DNA of 20,295 nucleotides, taken from the NCBI GenBank assembly GCA_017959195.1, contig JAGDBE010000174.1:1-20295 (forward strand), in the 5' to 3' direction. Origin of the DNA: Clostridia bacterium. Its GTDB lineage: Bacteria; Bacillota; Clostridia; Oscillospirales; CAG-382. Below the pieces are notes generated by a model, which did not search any database, was not told the DNA's origin, and was given only the letters and a program-made list of their open reading frames with translations. A program made the position numbers and the translations under genes. Each line of letters opens with the position of its first letter. The first letter of the stretch is position 1. Below, piece after piece: positions 13,797 through 20,247 of the stretch.

Positions 13797-15083
13797 TTAT
13801 TCCAATACGCCGTACATTGAAACGGCCTCGTCTATTGTGAGTTCGCCTTTTCCGACCTTGAACGCGGCAATTCGTATCTGAACGGTGAGCGGATCCTTAA
13901 TACCGATTACTTCCGGAGAAATTGTGCGTTCAGACGGAATCTGAGCGACAGGTGCGTATACAGAGTCAAAGGAAAGGTCCTTTGTTGGCGTTACAAGACG
14001 CTTTACGGAAGCCATCTCGTTAAGCTCGATATTTGAAATAAGAAAACGCATAAACTCGTTTGTCATATCAAGATTATCGCAGTCCTTGTTAACGGAAAAC
14101 TCTATGGAAGGACTGTCAATAAAACATCCGCCGTCTTCCGCCATCGGGATCGGCGCAAACGTGTAATTGAAAGGCGCATTTGAGAACGCCTCAGACTGAC
14201 TTTCGCGTTTTTTTGTTCCGGAAACGGTATCCCCCGCGCAGATCATCATCGGAACGTCGCCTTCAAAGAAGCGAAGAATAACCTTTGTGTAGTTATCCTC
14301 GATAAGATCGCACGCTTCAAGATCTATACATCCGTTCTGTATAAGCTGCTCCACCGCTTCCAGCGCCGGGCGCATATATTCTCCCGCTGCGGGATCAAGG
14401 TCGTTTGCAAGCGCGAGCGCTTCCGGGTTATCGGCAAGAGATGCTGCAAAGAGCGGATAAGCAACCGTGTACATAAAACAGCTTGAAGATTTCTGACTGT
14501 AGCCCATCATGGGGCTTGCGTAACCTTTGTTGCGGAATTCTTCACAAACAGACAAAAGTTCTGTGTACGTGGTCGGAACACTTAAACCTTCCTTTTCAAA
14601 AAGATCGTTGTTCACAAGCATTCCGTAGGTTCTGGAGAAAACCGGCACCATAAGAAGACGGCCTTCATCATCATAATTTATAAGTCCCGGGCGTATGCAG
14701 TCAAAGTTAAGTTTAAGTCCCGGGTCAGAAAGATTTTCCATATGTTCAAATACCGAATCGTAGTTTTGGTTATCGAACATCCAGGTATATGAGAAGAAAA
14801 TGTTGGGTTTGTCGTTGCCTTCCAGCACCGTACTCAACGTGTTGTTATAATCATCCAGCTTAACGTAACTTAGCTGTACGTTGGGATAAATCTCGTTGAA
14901 CCTGTCAAATTCTGCTTCCAAAGCCTCAAAGTTATCATAACTTCCGGCTATGGTTATACTGCAGCTTGTTTCCGTATCGAGCGCAGGCTTGAAAACGGCA
15001 TCGGGTTCATCATTCTTTTTCTCGCACGATGCAAGCGATAAAATCATACAGATGACTAAAAAGGCGCTGATCAACTTTTTCAT
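13797..15083 (-). CDS. Extracellular solute-binding lipoprotein (ABC-type family 1), probable sensor partner
   Basis: A 428-residue lipoprotein. The signal peptide ends in the lipobox LASC with C20 as the lipidated residue. The mature part has the look of carbohydrate-type solute-binding proteins (family 1): a DNFEALEAEFDRFNEIYPNV opening, FFSYTWMFDN, a hinge block VFSRTYGMLVNNDLFEKEGL, and FFEGDVPMMICAGD. No permease or ATPase gene is in the window. Instead, the gene overlaps the hybrid kinase gene by 4 bases (ATGA), so the two are translationally coupled. I infer that it presents a ligand to the kinase's outer domain, as LuxP does for LuxQ, rather than feeding a transporter. A transporter encoded elsewhere cannot be excluded. 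The ligand is unknown; the family prefers oligosaccharides. Confidence 0.85.
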   Translation of the reverse strand: MKKLISAFLVICMILSLASCEKKNDEPDAVFKPALDTETSCSITIAGSYDNFEALEAEFDRFNEIYPNVQLSYVKLDDYNNTLSTVLEGNDKPNIFFSYTWMFDNQNYDSVFEHMENLSDPGLKLNFDCIRPGLINYDDEGRLLMVPVFSRTYGMLVNNDLFEKEGLSVPTTYTELLSVCEEFRNKGYASPMMGYSQKSSSCFMYTVAYPLFAASLADNPEALALANDLDPAAGEYMRPALEAVEQLIQNGCIDLEACDLIEDNYTKVILRFFEGDVPMMICAGDTVSGTKKRESQSEAFSNAPFNYTFAPIPMAEDGGCFIDSPSIEFSVNKDCDNLDMTNEFMRFLISNIELNEMASVKRLVTPTKDLSFDSVYAPVAQIPSERTISPEVIGIKDPLTVQIRIAAFKVGKGELTIDEAVSMYGVLE

Positions 15084-17617
15084 TTTCTTTTTTCCTCCGT
15101 AATTCTGCGAATCTCTTTAATGACAAGATTTATATCTATGGGCTTTGCGATATGTCCGTTCATTCCGGCGTTTAAGCAGTCCGTAATGTTTTCCGAAAAT
15201 GCGTCCGCCGTCATGGCGATAATCGGGATGGAAGACGCCCACGGGTCATCAAGCTTGCGTATATTTCTTGTAGCGTCAAGCCCGTTCATTTCAGGCATCT
15301 GAATATCCATAAATATCAGATCATAATCTCCTTCTGACGCAGATTGCATTTTTTCAACGCAGACACGTCCGTTTTCGGCACGCTCGGTCGTGATTCCGTA
15401 CATGTCGAGAATTGTGGAAATGATCTCCCAGTTTATATCATTGTCCTCCGCAACGAGAATGTTCAATCCCATAAGATCTGAATAGTCGTTTTTCGGTTCA
15501 ACGGACTTTGCCGCCGTTCCCAGAAGTTCGTTTATTCTGTCGTAAAGAGTGGTACGGAATAACGGCTTGCTGACAAATCCGTTTGCGCCCGCGTCTTTTG
15601 CCCTGTCTTCAATATCCGACCAGTCATAAGCGGAAATAAGTAGAATCGGAATGCCGTTATCAACTTCAGAACGGATACGTTGTATAGTTTCGACGCCGTC
15701 CGCATCGGGCATCTTCCAGTCGAGGATCACAACGCGGTAATCGCGTCCCGCCTCATGCCTTTTCGCAATCATACCGAGCGCTTCGGCTCCGCTTCCCGCG
15801 CGGTCCGCCTTTACGCCGAGAGACTCCAACGTGTCAACAGCGGTCTCAAGGAATATTTCATCGTCATCGACGACAAGAACGTCCATCGGCTCAAGCACCA
15901 TATCGTCCCTTTGCCTGTCCGCAATAGGAAGGTCAAGTATTACTGTGAACGTCGTTCCCTTTCCCTGCTCGCTCTGACAGTCTATCGTACCTTCAAGAAG
16001 ATCTACCGTCTGCTTTGTGATGGCAAGTCCGAGGCCCGTACCCTGAATGCTGTTCACACGGCTGTCTGTCTGGCGCGAAAACGGCTGGTACATGTTTTTC
16101 ATAAATTCGGGACTCATGCCTATACCGGTATCGGATACGACGTATGTAAGCCGTACGTAACCCGGTTTCGGACTTTCTTCCTCACGCATATCAACGTTTA
16201 CGCTTCCGCCGGGTTCTGTGTATTTTATGGCGTTGGAAAGAATGTTGATATAAATCTGATTCAGCCGAAGCTGGTCGGCAAAGATATATTCTGTATCCAT
16301 ACGGCTGATACGGAAATTGAAATCGATATTCTTTTCCTTGATCATAGGCTGGGACAAATTCACAAGATTGTCCACCGTATCGACAATGGAGAATGTCTGC
16401 GGGCTGAGATTAAGTTTTCCGCTCTCCACTTTGGATATGTCGAGAATATCGTTTATCAAAGTAAGCAGATGATTGCTTGCAAGCGTTATTTTACGCAGAT
16501 TTTCCGCAACCGATTCCGTATCGCCGAGATTCTTTTCCGCAATGGTCGTAAGACCGATAATCGCGTTCATCGGCGTGCGGATGTCGTGAGACATGGTTGA
16601 AAGAAAATCGGTTTTTGCTTTGTTTGCCGAAGCCGCTTCTTTAGCCGCCGCCTTAAGCTTTCTGTTAAAGAAACGCATTACCGCAAGGTCAAATATAAAC
16701 AGAACCAAAAGGCCAATCGAAACAAAGCCGATAAGCAGCCAGTTTTCGGTATTTACGTTAAGATCCGCCCTTGGCATGAAACTGATAAGCGTCCACCTTT
16801 CTGTCGCGGTAACAGGGGTATAAGCAAGTATACATTCCTCTTTGCGTGAGTTAAGCATTGATATAGAGCCTGTTGACGAAGTGATCTTTTTTAAGAGCTC
16901 CTGCGCGGAGGCGGGATCAGAAACGTTGTAAGATCTGTAAAATTCATATAGATTGGAATTTTTGAATGAATGTCCCTTGATGATATAATTGCCGTCCGAA
17001 TCGATCATGGAAAGCTCGGCGTTTTGAAACTCTTCCTTCGGGAAGATCCATTTTTCTTCCAGCTCTGAGATAGGCAGAACACGAAGCAATATAGCTTCGC
17101 GTATGCTTCCGCTTTGAGAATCATGAAGCATAACGGTATTGCAGAAAGCAATGGACTGTTCGCCGTTTACAGGGTTGGTATACGCGCGGGAAATGTTTAT
17201 TGACTGACCTATTTCGTCTATCCAGCTCACGTCGTTCAGAAGGTCAAGACGCGAATACGTGACGGAATAATCGTCTGAAGCATTATGTTTTGCTTTCGTA
17301 GAAAGTCCGGAAAGCGTATCAGTATACACAATATGTGCAGAGGCGTTCGGCAGTACGTGGGAAATACGAATAAAGGAAACCGCGTCCTCAATGGTCATAT
17401 TCTTACTGTTAATATAGCGTGCCCATACGTCGCAGATACGCTGTTCACCTTCCAGATAATTCTCTGTAACATGCTTCATTGAAATCGTAGTATTTTCAAA
17501 ATGCTCTATCTGCCTTTGCGTAGAATTTCTGTTCTCAAAGTAGGAATACAGAACCACGAAGATCAGCATCGCAATCATAATGAAGACATTAACAATAACA
17601 ACCCAAGATTTTTTCAT
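15080..17617 (-). CDS. Hybrid sensor histidine kinase with two receiver domains
   Basis: An 845-residue membrane kinase. Membrane segments at about 6-25 and 293-314 enclose an outer sensor region of about 265 residues, probably Cache-like (LSMIDSDGNYIIKG, ILAYTPVTATERWTLIS). The dimerisation/H-box has H344 (STMSHDIRTPMNAI). The ATPase domain has N458/N462, D496 (SDTGIGM) and GTGLGL at 526-531. Receiver 1 (about 578-700) has D584/D585, acceptor D633 and K684. Receiver 2 (about 718-840) has E724/D725, acceptor D771 and K825. All relay residues are intact. No Hpt domain is fused; a free one is encoded at the operon end. The start ATG at 17617 has only a weak, distant AAGGAAA site. The consensus promoter at 17698-17726 precedes it, with a leader of about 75 bases. 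Confidence 0.95.
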   Translation of the reverse strand: MKKSWVVIVNVFIMIAMLIFVVLYSYFENRNSTQRQIEHFENTTISMKHVTENYLEGEQRICDVWARYINSKNMTIEDAVSFIRISHVLPNASAHIVYTDTLSGLSTKAKHNASDDYSVTYSRLDLLNDVSWIDEIGQSINISRAYTNPVNGEQSIAFCNTVMLHDSQSGSIREAILLRVLPISELEEKWIFPKEEFQNAELSMIDSDGNYIIKGHSFKNSNLYEFYRSYNVSDPASAQELLKKITSSTGSISMLNSRKEECILAYTPVTATERWTLISFMPRADLNVNTENWLLIGFVSIGLLVLFIFDLAVMRFFNRKLKAAAKEAASANKAKTDFLSTMSHDIRTPMNAIIGLTTIAEKNLGDTESVAENLRKITLASNHLLTLINDILDISKVESGKLNLSPQTFSIVDTVDNLVNLSQPMIKEKNIDFNFRISRMDTEYIFADQLRLNQIYINILSNAIKYTEPGGSVNVDMREEESPKPGYVRLTYVVSDTGIGMSPEFMKNMYQPFSRQTDSRVNSIQGTGLGLAITKQTVDLLEGTIDCQSEQGKGTTFTVILDLPIADRQRDDMVLEPMDVLVVDDDEIFLETAVDTLESLGVKADRAGSGAEALGMIAKRHEAGRDYRVVILDWKMPDADGVETIQRIRSEVDNGIPILLISAYDWSDIEDRAKDAGANGFVSKPLFRTTLYDRINELLGTAAKSVEPKNDYSDLMGLNILVAEDNDINWEIISTILDMYGITTERAENGRVCVEKMQSASEGDYDLIFMDIQMPEMNGLDATRNIRKLDDPWASSIPIIAMTADAFSENITDCLNAGMNGHIAKPIDINLVIKEIRRITEEKRK

Positions 17618-17697
17618 AAAGTTTTCCGTTTCCTTTTATTTTTTTACCAATAAGCGGTTTATTAGAAAAAACATGCCTGTAAAGCCTTGCTGTTAAA

Positions 17698-17726
17698 ATT
17701 ATAACACTTTAAAATTAAGATGTCAA
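17698..17726 (-). promoter_or_regulatory. Promoter of the four-gene signalling operon
   Basis: A perfect TTGACA (17721-17726) and TATAAT (17698-17703) lie 17 bases apart, with TGT before the -10. A leader of about 75 bases precedes the kinase start and contains a small AATAA/TTATT dyad at 17649-17663. I saw no c-di-GMP riboswitch in it. Confidence 0.88.
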
Positions 17727-17812
17727 TTTTATATATATAATATGAAACTATATATTTGAGCCAATTTTAAGGCGGCTTAGGCGACTTCCGAATTATCATT
17801 GAAAAACAAAAA

Positions 17813-17839
17813 CCGTAAGCCATTAAATTTGGCTTACGG
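17813..17839 (-). terminator. Terminator of the tRNA-Leu gene
   Basis: CCGTAAGCCA and TGGCTTACGG pair perfectly (10 bp) around a 7-base loop. On the minus strand TTTTTGTTTTT follows. It starts one base after the encoded CCA end of the tRNA. Confidence 0.93.
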
Positions 17840-17840
17840 A

Positions 17841-17927
17841 TGGTGCCGGTGGCGGGGGTCGAACCCGCACGTCCTCGCGGACACGAGATTTTGAGTCTCG
17901 CACGTCTGCCAATTCCATCATTCCGGC
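17841..17927 (-). tRNA. tRNA-Leu (anticodon CAA), CCA encoded
   Basis: An 87-base class II tRNA. The anticodon stem CGAGA/TCTCG holds the loop CTCAAAA with anticodon CAA, reading UUG. The long variable arm (GTCC-GCGA-GGAC) is the leucine type. The T stem GCGGG/CCCGC and loop TTCGACC are perfect, and the D region has GGAATTGGCAGAC with a three-pair stem. The acceptor stem pairs GCCGG with CCGGC, but positions 6 and 7 (AA) face A67 and C66 and do not pair. CCA is encoded and a strong terminator follows immediately. Confidence 0.93.
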
Positions 17928-17938
17928 CTGCGATTGAT

Positions 17939-17967
17939 ATCATAGCATATTCTATCTCATTTTTCGA
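17939..17967 (-). promoter_or_regulatory. Promoter of the tRNA-Leu gene
   Basis: TCGAAA (17962-17967), 17 bases, TATGAT (17939-17944) with TGC before the -10 (extended -10). The tRNA 5' end is 12 bases beyond the -10, leaving a very short leader for RNase P to remove. Confidence 0.55.
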
Positions 17968-17989
17968 GTCTTTTTTTCAAAAAATGAGC

Positions 17990-18007
17990 CGCGGCGGATG
18001 CGCCGCG
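17990..18007. other. GC-only hairpin between the divergent tRNA and membrane-protein promoters
   Basis: CGCGGCG, a GATG loop and CGCCGCG pair perfectly. On the minus strand the hairpin is followed by GCTCATTTTTT, like a terminator, yet no minus-strand gene lies upstream of it. It may insulate the tRNA promoter or be left over from a lost gene. Confidence 0.5.
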
Positions 18008-18041
18008 ATCCGTCGTCGAGCGCGATATTTTCAAAAAAGTG

Positions 18042-18070
18042 TAGACAAAAGTTGAAAATTGTGTTATATT
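18042..18070 (+). promoter_or_regulatory. Promoter of the YwaF-like gene
   Basis: TAGACA (18042-18047), 17 bases, TATATT (18065-18070) preceded by TGT. The start codon is 31 bases beyond the -10. Confidence 0.65.
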
Positions 18071-18101
18071 GAATTGCAGTACATTGAGAACGGAGAACAT
18101 C

Positions 18102-18884
18102 ATGAGTGAATTTTTCGGTTTCGGCGGATACTCAAGGACCCCGGAGGGGTACCTTTCATGGCAGCACCTGACCTTCGTCACGTCGCTGCTCCTCATCATG
18201 ACCGCGCTTGCGGTCTTCCTCGGTCTGCGCAACAGAAACAAAGATGAAAAGACCAAAAACAAGGTCCTGATCGTCGCGGCGATCATGATCGACGCATTCG
18301 AGCTGTTCAAGATCGTTCTTCTGTGCTTCAGAGGGCACGACCCATGGAACTGGCTCTACAACCTGCCGCTCTTCCTTTGCAGCATCCAGCTCATCACCAT
18401 CCCGCTTGCGGCCTTCGCGCGCGGAAGGGTGAAGGAGGCGGCGCTCGATTTCGTTTTTATCTTCGGACTGCTCGGCGCCGTGCTCGGCACATACGGGGCG
18501 GGGCAGAACTACGGCACCTATCCGGTCCTCTCTTTCGATAACGTCGTTTCGGGGATCACGCACTGCATCTCGGGCTTCTGCTCGCTGTACATTGTGATCG
18601 CAAAGATGGCGAGCATGAAGAAAAAGAACATCCTCATCACCTACGCGATCCTCATGGGCTTTTGCGTCGCGGCGTATATCGCGGATATCATCCTTCCTTA
18701 TAACTACATGTTTCTCATGCGCGGAGACGGCACGCCCTACGACATTTTCTACAATCTGGTGCACGGAAACCCGGTCCTTTATCCGATTCTCGTCGTCGTC
18801 ATGTTTCTTATTTACATCGCGATCTTCTACGGCGTGTTCTTTCTTATTGAGAAGGGGAAGAAGAAAAGGGCGCAAAGAGCGTGA
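18102..18884 (+). CDS. YwaF/TMEM164-family integral membrane protein
   Basis: A 260-residue polytopic membrane protein. The ATG at 18102 is preceded by GGAGAA at good spacing; a TTG 33 bases upstream overlaps the -10 and is rejected. Roughly seven hydrophobic segments are visible (first near 20-41, last near 230-250), with a lysine/arginine-rich C-terminus (KGKKKRAQRA) that should be cytosolic. The NLPLFLCSIQL block and the following H/C-containing segment (GITHCISGFCSLY) recall the TIGR02206/YwaF family, distantly related to eukaryotic TMEM164. Its biochemical role is not established in bacteria. Codon use differs from genes to the left: Ile is almost only ATC or ATT and Gly/Ala/Leu codons are GC-ending. 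It has its own promoter and a terminator at 18997-19024. Confidence 0.78.
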   Translation: MSEFFGFGGYSRTPEGYLSWQHLTFVTSLLLIMTALAVFLGLRNRNKDEKTKNKVLIVAAIMIDAFELFKIVLLCFRGHDPWNWLYNLPLFLCSIQLITIPLAAFARGRVKEAALDFVFIFGLLGAVLGTYGAGQNYGTYPVLSFDNVVSGITHCISGFCSLYIVIAKMASMKKKNILITYAILMGFCVAAYIADIILPYNYMFLMRGDGTPYDIFYNLVHGNPVLYPILVVVMFLIYIAIFYGVFFLIEKGKKKRAQRA

Positions 18885-18905
18885 ACTTCTCGACTTTGCT
18901 TAAAT

Positions 18906-19024
18906 GAACTGTTTACCCGCGGTAAGGCGGATCTCGCCGCGGAGCGATTTCACCCGCTTTACAGCTGATACCATCCGTCGAAGACGGATTCCGTTGAAAA
19001 AGCACTGTTTTTGCAGTGCTTTTT
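18906..19024 (+). repeat. Noncoding repeat-like cassette ending in a terminator hairpin
   Basis: After the YwaF-like gene comes a GC-rich stretch built of short dyads and the phrase GAGCGATTTCACCCGCTTT, then ATCCGTC-GAA-GACGGAT (18973-18989), then CCGTTGAAAAAGCACTG leading into a terminator. I recall very similar 'GATTTC... GTTGAAAAAAGCAC' cassettes scattered between genes of gut Clostridia. This window holds one copy, so repetition cannot be shown here. Confidence 0.4.
18997..19024 (+). terminator. Rho-independent terminator after the YwaF-like gene
   Basis: AAAAAGCACTG and CAGTGCTTTTT pair perfectly (11 bp) around a 6-base loop, ending in a T run. It lies 112 bases beyond the stop codon, with no other gene between. 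Confidence 0.85.
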
Positions 19025-19044
19025 CCGCAGGCGGGACAAGTTGA

Positions 19045-19167
19045 ACCGCATTTCCCGACATCCGCGCCTTCTTTGAATCCGAAGAAGGCAAACGCGAATT
19101 TGAAGAATGGAAAGCCGAGCGCGTAAAAAGACTGTCCGAAAACGAAAAAGAACATAAAAAGAAATGA
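19045..19167 (+). pseudogene. 3' remnant of an unrecognised gene
   Basis: From just after a TGA (19042-19044) the frame runs 40 codons to TGA (19165-19167). It has strongly protein-like, charged content: DIRAFFESEEGKREFEEW, then KAERVKRLSENEKEHKKK. No start codon or ribosome binding site precedes it, and the repeat-like cassette abuts it. A good terminator directly follows the stop. This reads as the C-terminus of a gene whose front was lost. I cannot name the parent. Confidence 0.5.
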
Positions 19168-19170
19168 TTT

Positions 19171-19202
19171 TTGCCGCCGGAGATATTCGGCGGCAATTTT
19201 TT
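19171..19202 (+). terminator. Rho-independent terminator after the gene remnant
   Basis: TTGCCGCCG and CGGCGGCAA pair perfectly around an 8-base loop, followed by six T. It starts 3 bases after the remnant's stop codon, which supports the remnant being the end of a once-real gene. Confidence 0.88.
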
Positions 19203-19279
19203 GGGGGACTAAGAAAAAAGCTTAAAAAGTGCCCTCGAATTGCGCTTTCCACCCTTGACAAACGCCGGCATAAGCCAGA

Positions 19280-19302
19280 TTTGTTAACCTCAAGTTTACA
19301 AA
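19280..19302. promoter_or_regulatory. Candidate operator of the XRE regulator gene
   Basis: A 23-base imperfect palindrome centred at 19291: TTTGT at one end mirrors ACAAA at the other, with inner TAAC/GTTTA, and 18 of 23 positions are symmetric. It ends 16 bases before the -35. A second dyad, AATCAA/TTGATT (19306-19311 and 19319-19324), overlaps the -35 itself. XRE-type regulators commonly bind such sites to control themselves. Confidence 0.4.
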
Positions 19303-19318
19303 GTCAATCAACTTTCTC

Positions 19319-19347
19319 TTGATTTCCTCGTTCTTTTGTGCTATACT
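19319..19347 (+). promoter_or_regulatory. Promoter of the XRE regulator gene
   Basis: TTGATT (19319-19324), 17 bases, TATACT (19342-19347) with TGC before the -10. The leader is about 23 bases and contains the AAGGAGG site. Confidence 0.75.
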
Positions 19348-19376
19348 CAACACAGAACAAATTCAAGGAGGTCGCT

Positions 19377-19997
19377 ATGGCAGGGTTGGCATTGGGTGAG
19401 ATCATCAAAACAAAAAGAAAAGAGCGCGATTTGACGCAGGAGGAGGTCGCGGAGGCGATGGGTGTCAGCAAAGCAGCGGTCAGCAAATGGGAAAATTGTG
19501 ACAGCTATCCTGATGTGACACTTTTGCCGCAGATCGCGGAGTTTTTTGAAATCACGATTGACGAGCTTTTCGGTTATTCGCCCAAGGGCAAACCGCCGAA
19601 GATCGTGAACAAGTATATCTTTGGTTTGTCGCTCGACGCGATCGAAGACAGGTCGATTTTTGATTATAGTGCCGTTGCAAAGTGTGAGTTCGTGAAAAGC
19701 GAGCGCCGCGAAGGAAAGGAAATCAAATCCGGGTGGGAAGTGCGCGTTGAGCTTCATTCTACGGAAGAGGATTTCCCGCAAAAGCTTCAGAAATGCTTGA
19801 AGCCGGGTGAGCTGATCGACGGTATGGCCTATCGCTACCTTAACGGACGGATCGTCGAAGACGACAAGCCGAACAAATACTACGTGTGCAGGGAAAAGAT
19901 ATGGGAATACCGGATCCCAAGCCACAAATACGTTCGCCAAATGCTCAAAGAACAGGTCGAAATGGGATTGATCGAAGATAACGGTGAAGAAGAATGA
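19377..19997 (+). CDS. XRE-family transcriptional regulator
   Basis: A 206-residue DNA-binding protein. The ATG at 19377 follows AAGGAGG by 5 bases; the in-frame GTG at 19338 sits in the promoter and is rejected. Residues of about 4-65 are a helix-turn-helix of the Cro/C1 type (KRKERDLTQEEVAEAMGVSK) with recognition helix near SKAAVSKWEN (31-40) and the usual DELFGY end. Residues 70-206 are a charged, non-membrane C-terminal part (WEVRVELHSTEEDFPQKL, YRYLNGRIVEDDKP, EKIWEYRIPSHKYVRQML) that I do not recognise; it may sense a ligand or mediate dimerisation. Ile codons avoid ATA, as in the YwaF-like gene. No regulated gene is adjacent downstream before a strong terminator, so autoregulation is the likeliest local target. 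Confidence 0.88.
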   Translation: MAGLALGEIIKTKRKERDLTQEEVAEAMGVSKAAVSKWENCDSYPDVTLLPQIAEFFEITIDELFGYSPKGKPPKIVNKYIFGLSLDAIEDRSIFDYSAVAKCEFVKSERREGKEIKSGWEVRVELHSTEEDFPQKLQKCLKPGELIDGMAYRYLNGRIVEDDKPNKYYVCREKIWEYRIPSHKYVRQMLKEQVEMGLIEDNGEEE

Positions 19998-20026
19998 ATA
20001 CAGTTTTATAGCAAAATCATATAGCG

Positions 20027-20057
20027 CGAGGCGGGGATCGCTCCCCGCCTCGTTTTT
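20027..20057 (+). terminator. Terminator of the XRE regulator gene
   Basis: CGAGGCGGGGA and TCCCCGCCTCG pair perfectly (11 bp) around a TCGC loop, followed by TTTTT. It lies 29 bases after the stop codon. Confidence 0.92.
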
Positions 20058-20067
20058 GCGTTGTCAA

Positions 20068-20229
20068 TTATAAATGAAGAATTTCTGTGGCTTCTTGATT
20101 GACCTCTTCGAGATACCCTTCAAGCGTTCCGTTCATACGCATAACGCCGACGGTGGACGGACGATTTTGCTTGAGAAACTCATAGTGCCTGAAGCCCCAA
20201 ATTCCGATATTACCAATGTTCAGATTCAT
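20068..20229 (-). CDS. TnpV-like transposon protein, truncated remnant
   Basis: A 53-residue open frame from ATG 20229 to TAA 20068. The block IGIWGFRHYEFLKQNR, then MNGTLEGYLEEVNQEATEIL, follows the pattern of TnpV, a small protein of Tn4451-type clostridial transposons (IG-WG-R---YLKE-R, then GKL--YL-E---A-E). TnpV is normally about 110-130 residues. Here the C-terminal half is missing (the frame ends EILHL), and the N-terminal part lies beyond an in-frame TGA. No clear ribosome binding site precedes the ATG. It is most likely a dead piece of a mobile element. Function of intact TnpV is not established. Confidence 0.6.
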   Translation of the reverse strand: MNLNIGNIGIWGFRHYEFLKQNRPSTVGVMRMNGTLEGYLEEVNQEATEILHL

Positions 20230-20247
20230 TTTCTTGACTTCCGTTTT

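Noticed and set aside
15680..16600. Open frame of 306 codons on the plus strand
   Set aside because: It is antisense to the hybrid kinase, whose motifs are unmistakable; this is a shadow frame.
17618..17697. Possible c-di-GMP riboswitch in the kinase leader
   Set aside because: A GEMM-type switch would fit the operon, but I found none of its conserved helices or tetraloop-receptor sequence in the leader of about 75 bases.
17841..17927. tRNA-Leu as attachment site of an island on its right
   Set aside because: Integrases usually target the tRNA 3' end, which faces left here. No second copy of the tRNA 3' end is visible in the window, and no integrase is adjacent.
18156..18875. Open frame of 239 codons on the minus strand
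   Set aside because: It lies wholly antisense to the YwaF-like membrane protein, has an improbable charged composition (runs of D, E, R and H) and no ribosome binding site. It is an artefact of the GC-biased codon positions of the real gene.
18913..19155. Minus-strand frame with CPACGKS resembling a zinc ribbon
   Set aside because: The Cys-rich motif arises from the complement of a terminator hairpin and the plus-strand coding-like tail. No start signal is present and the plus-strand reading is more protein-like.
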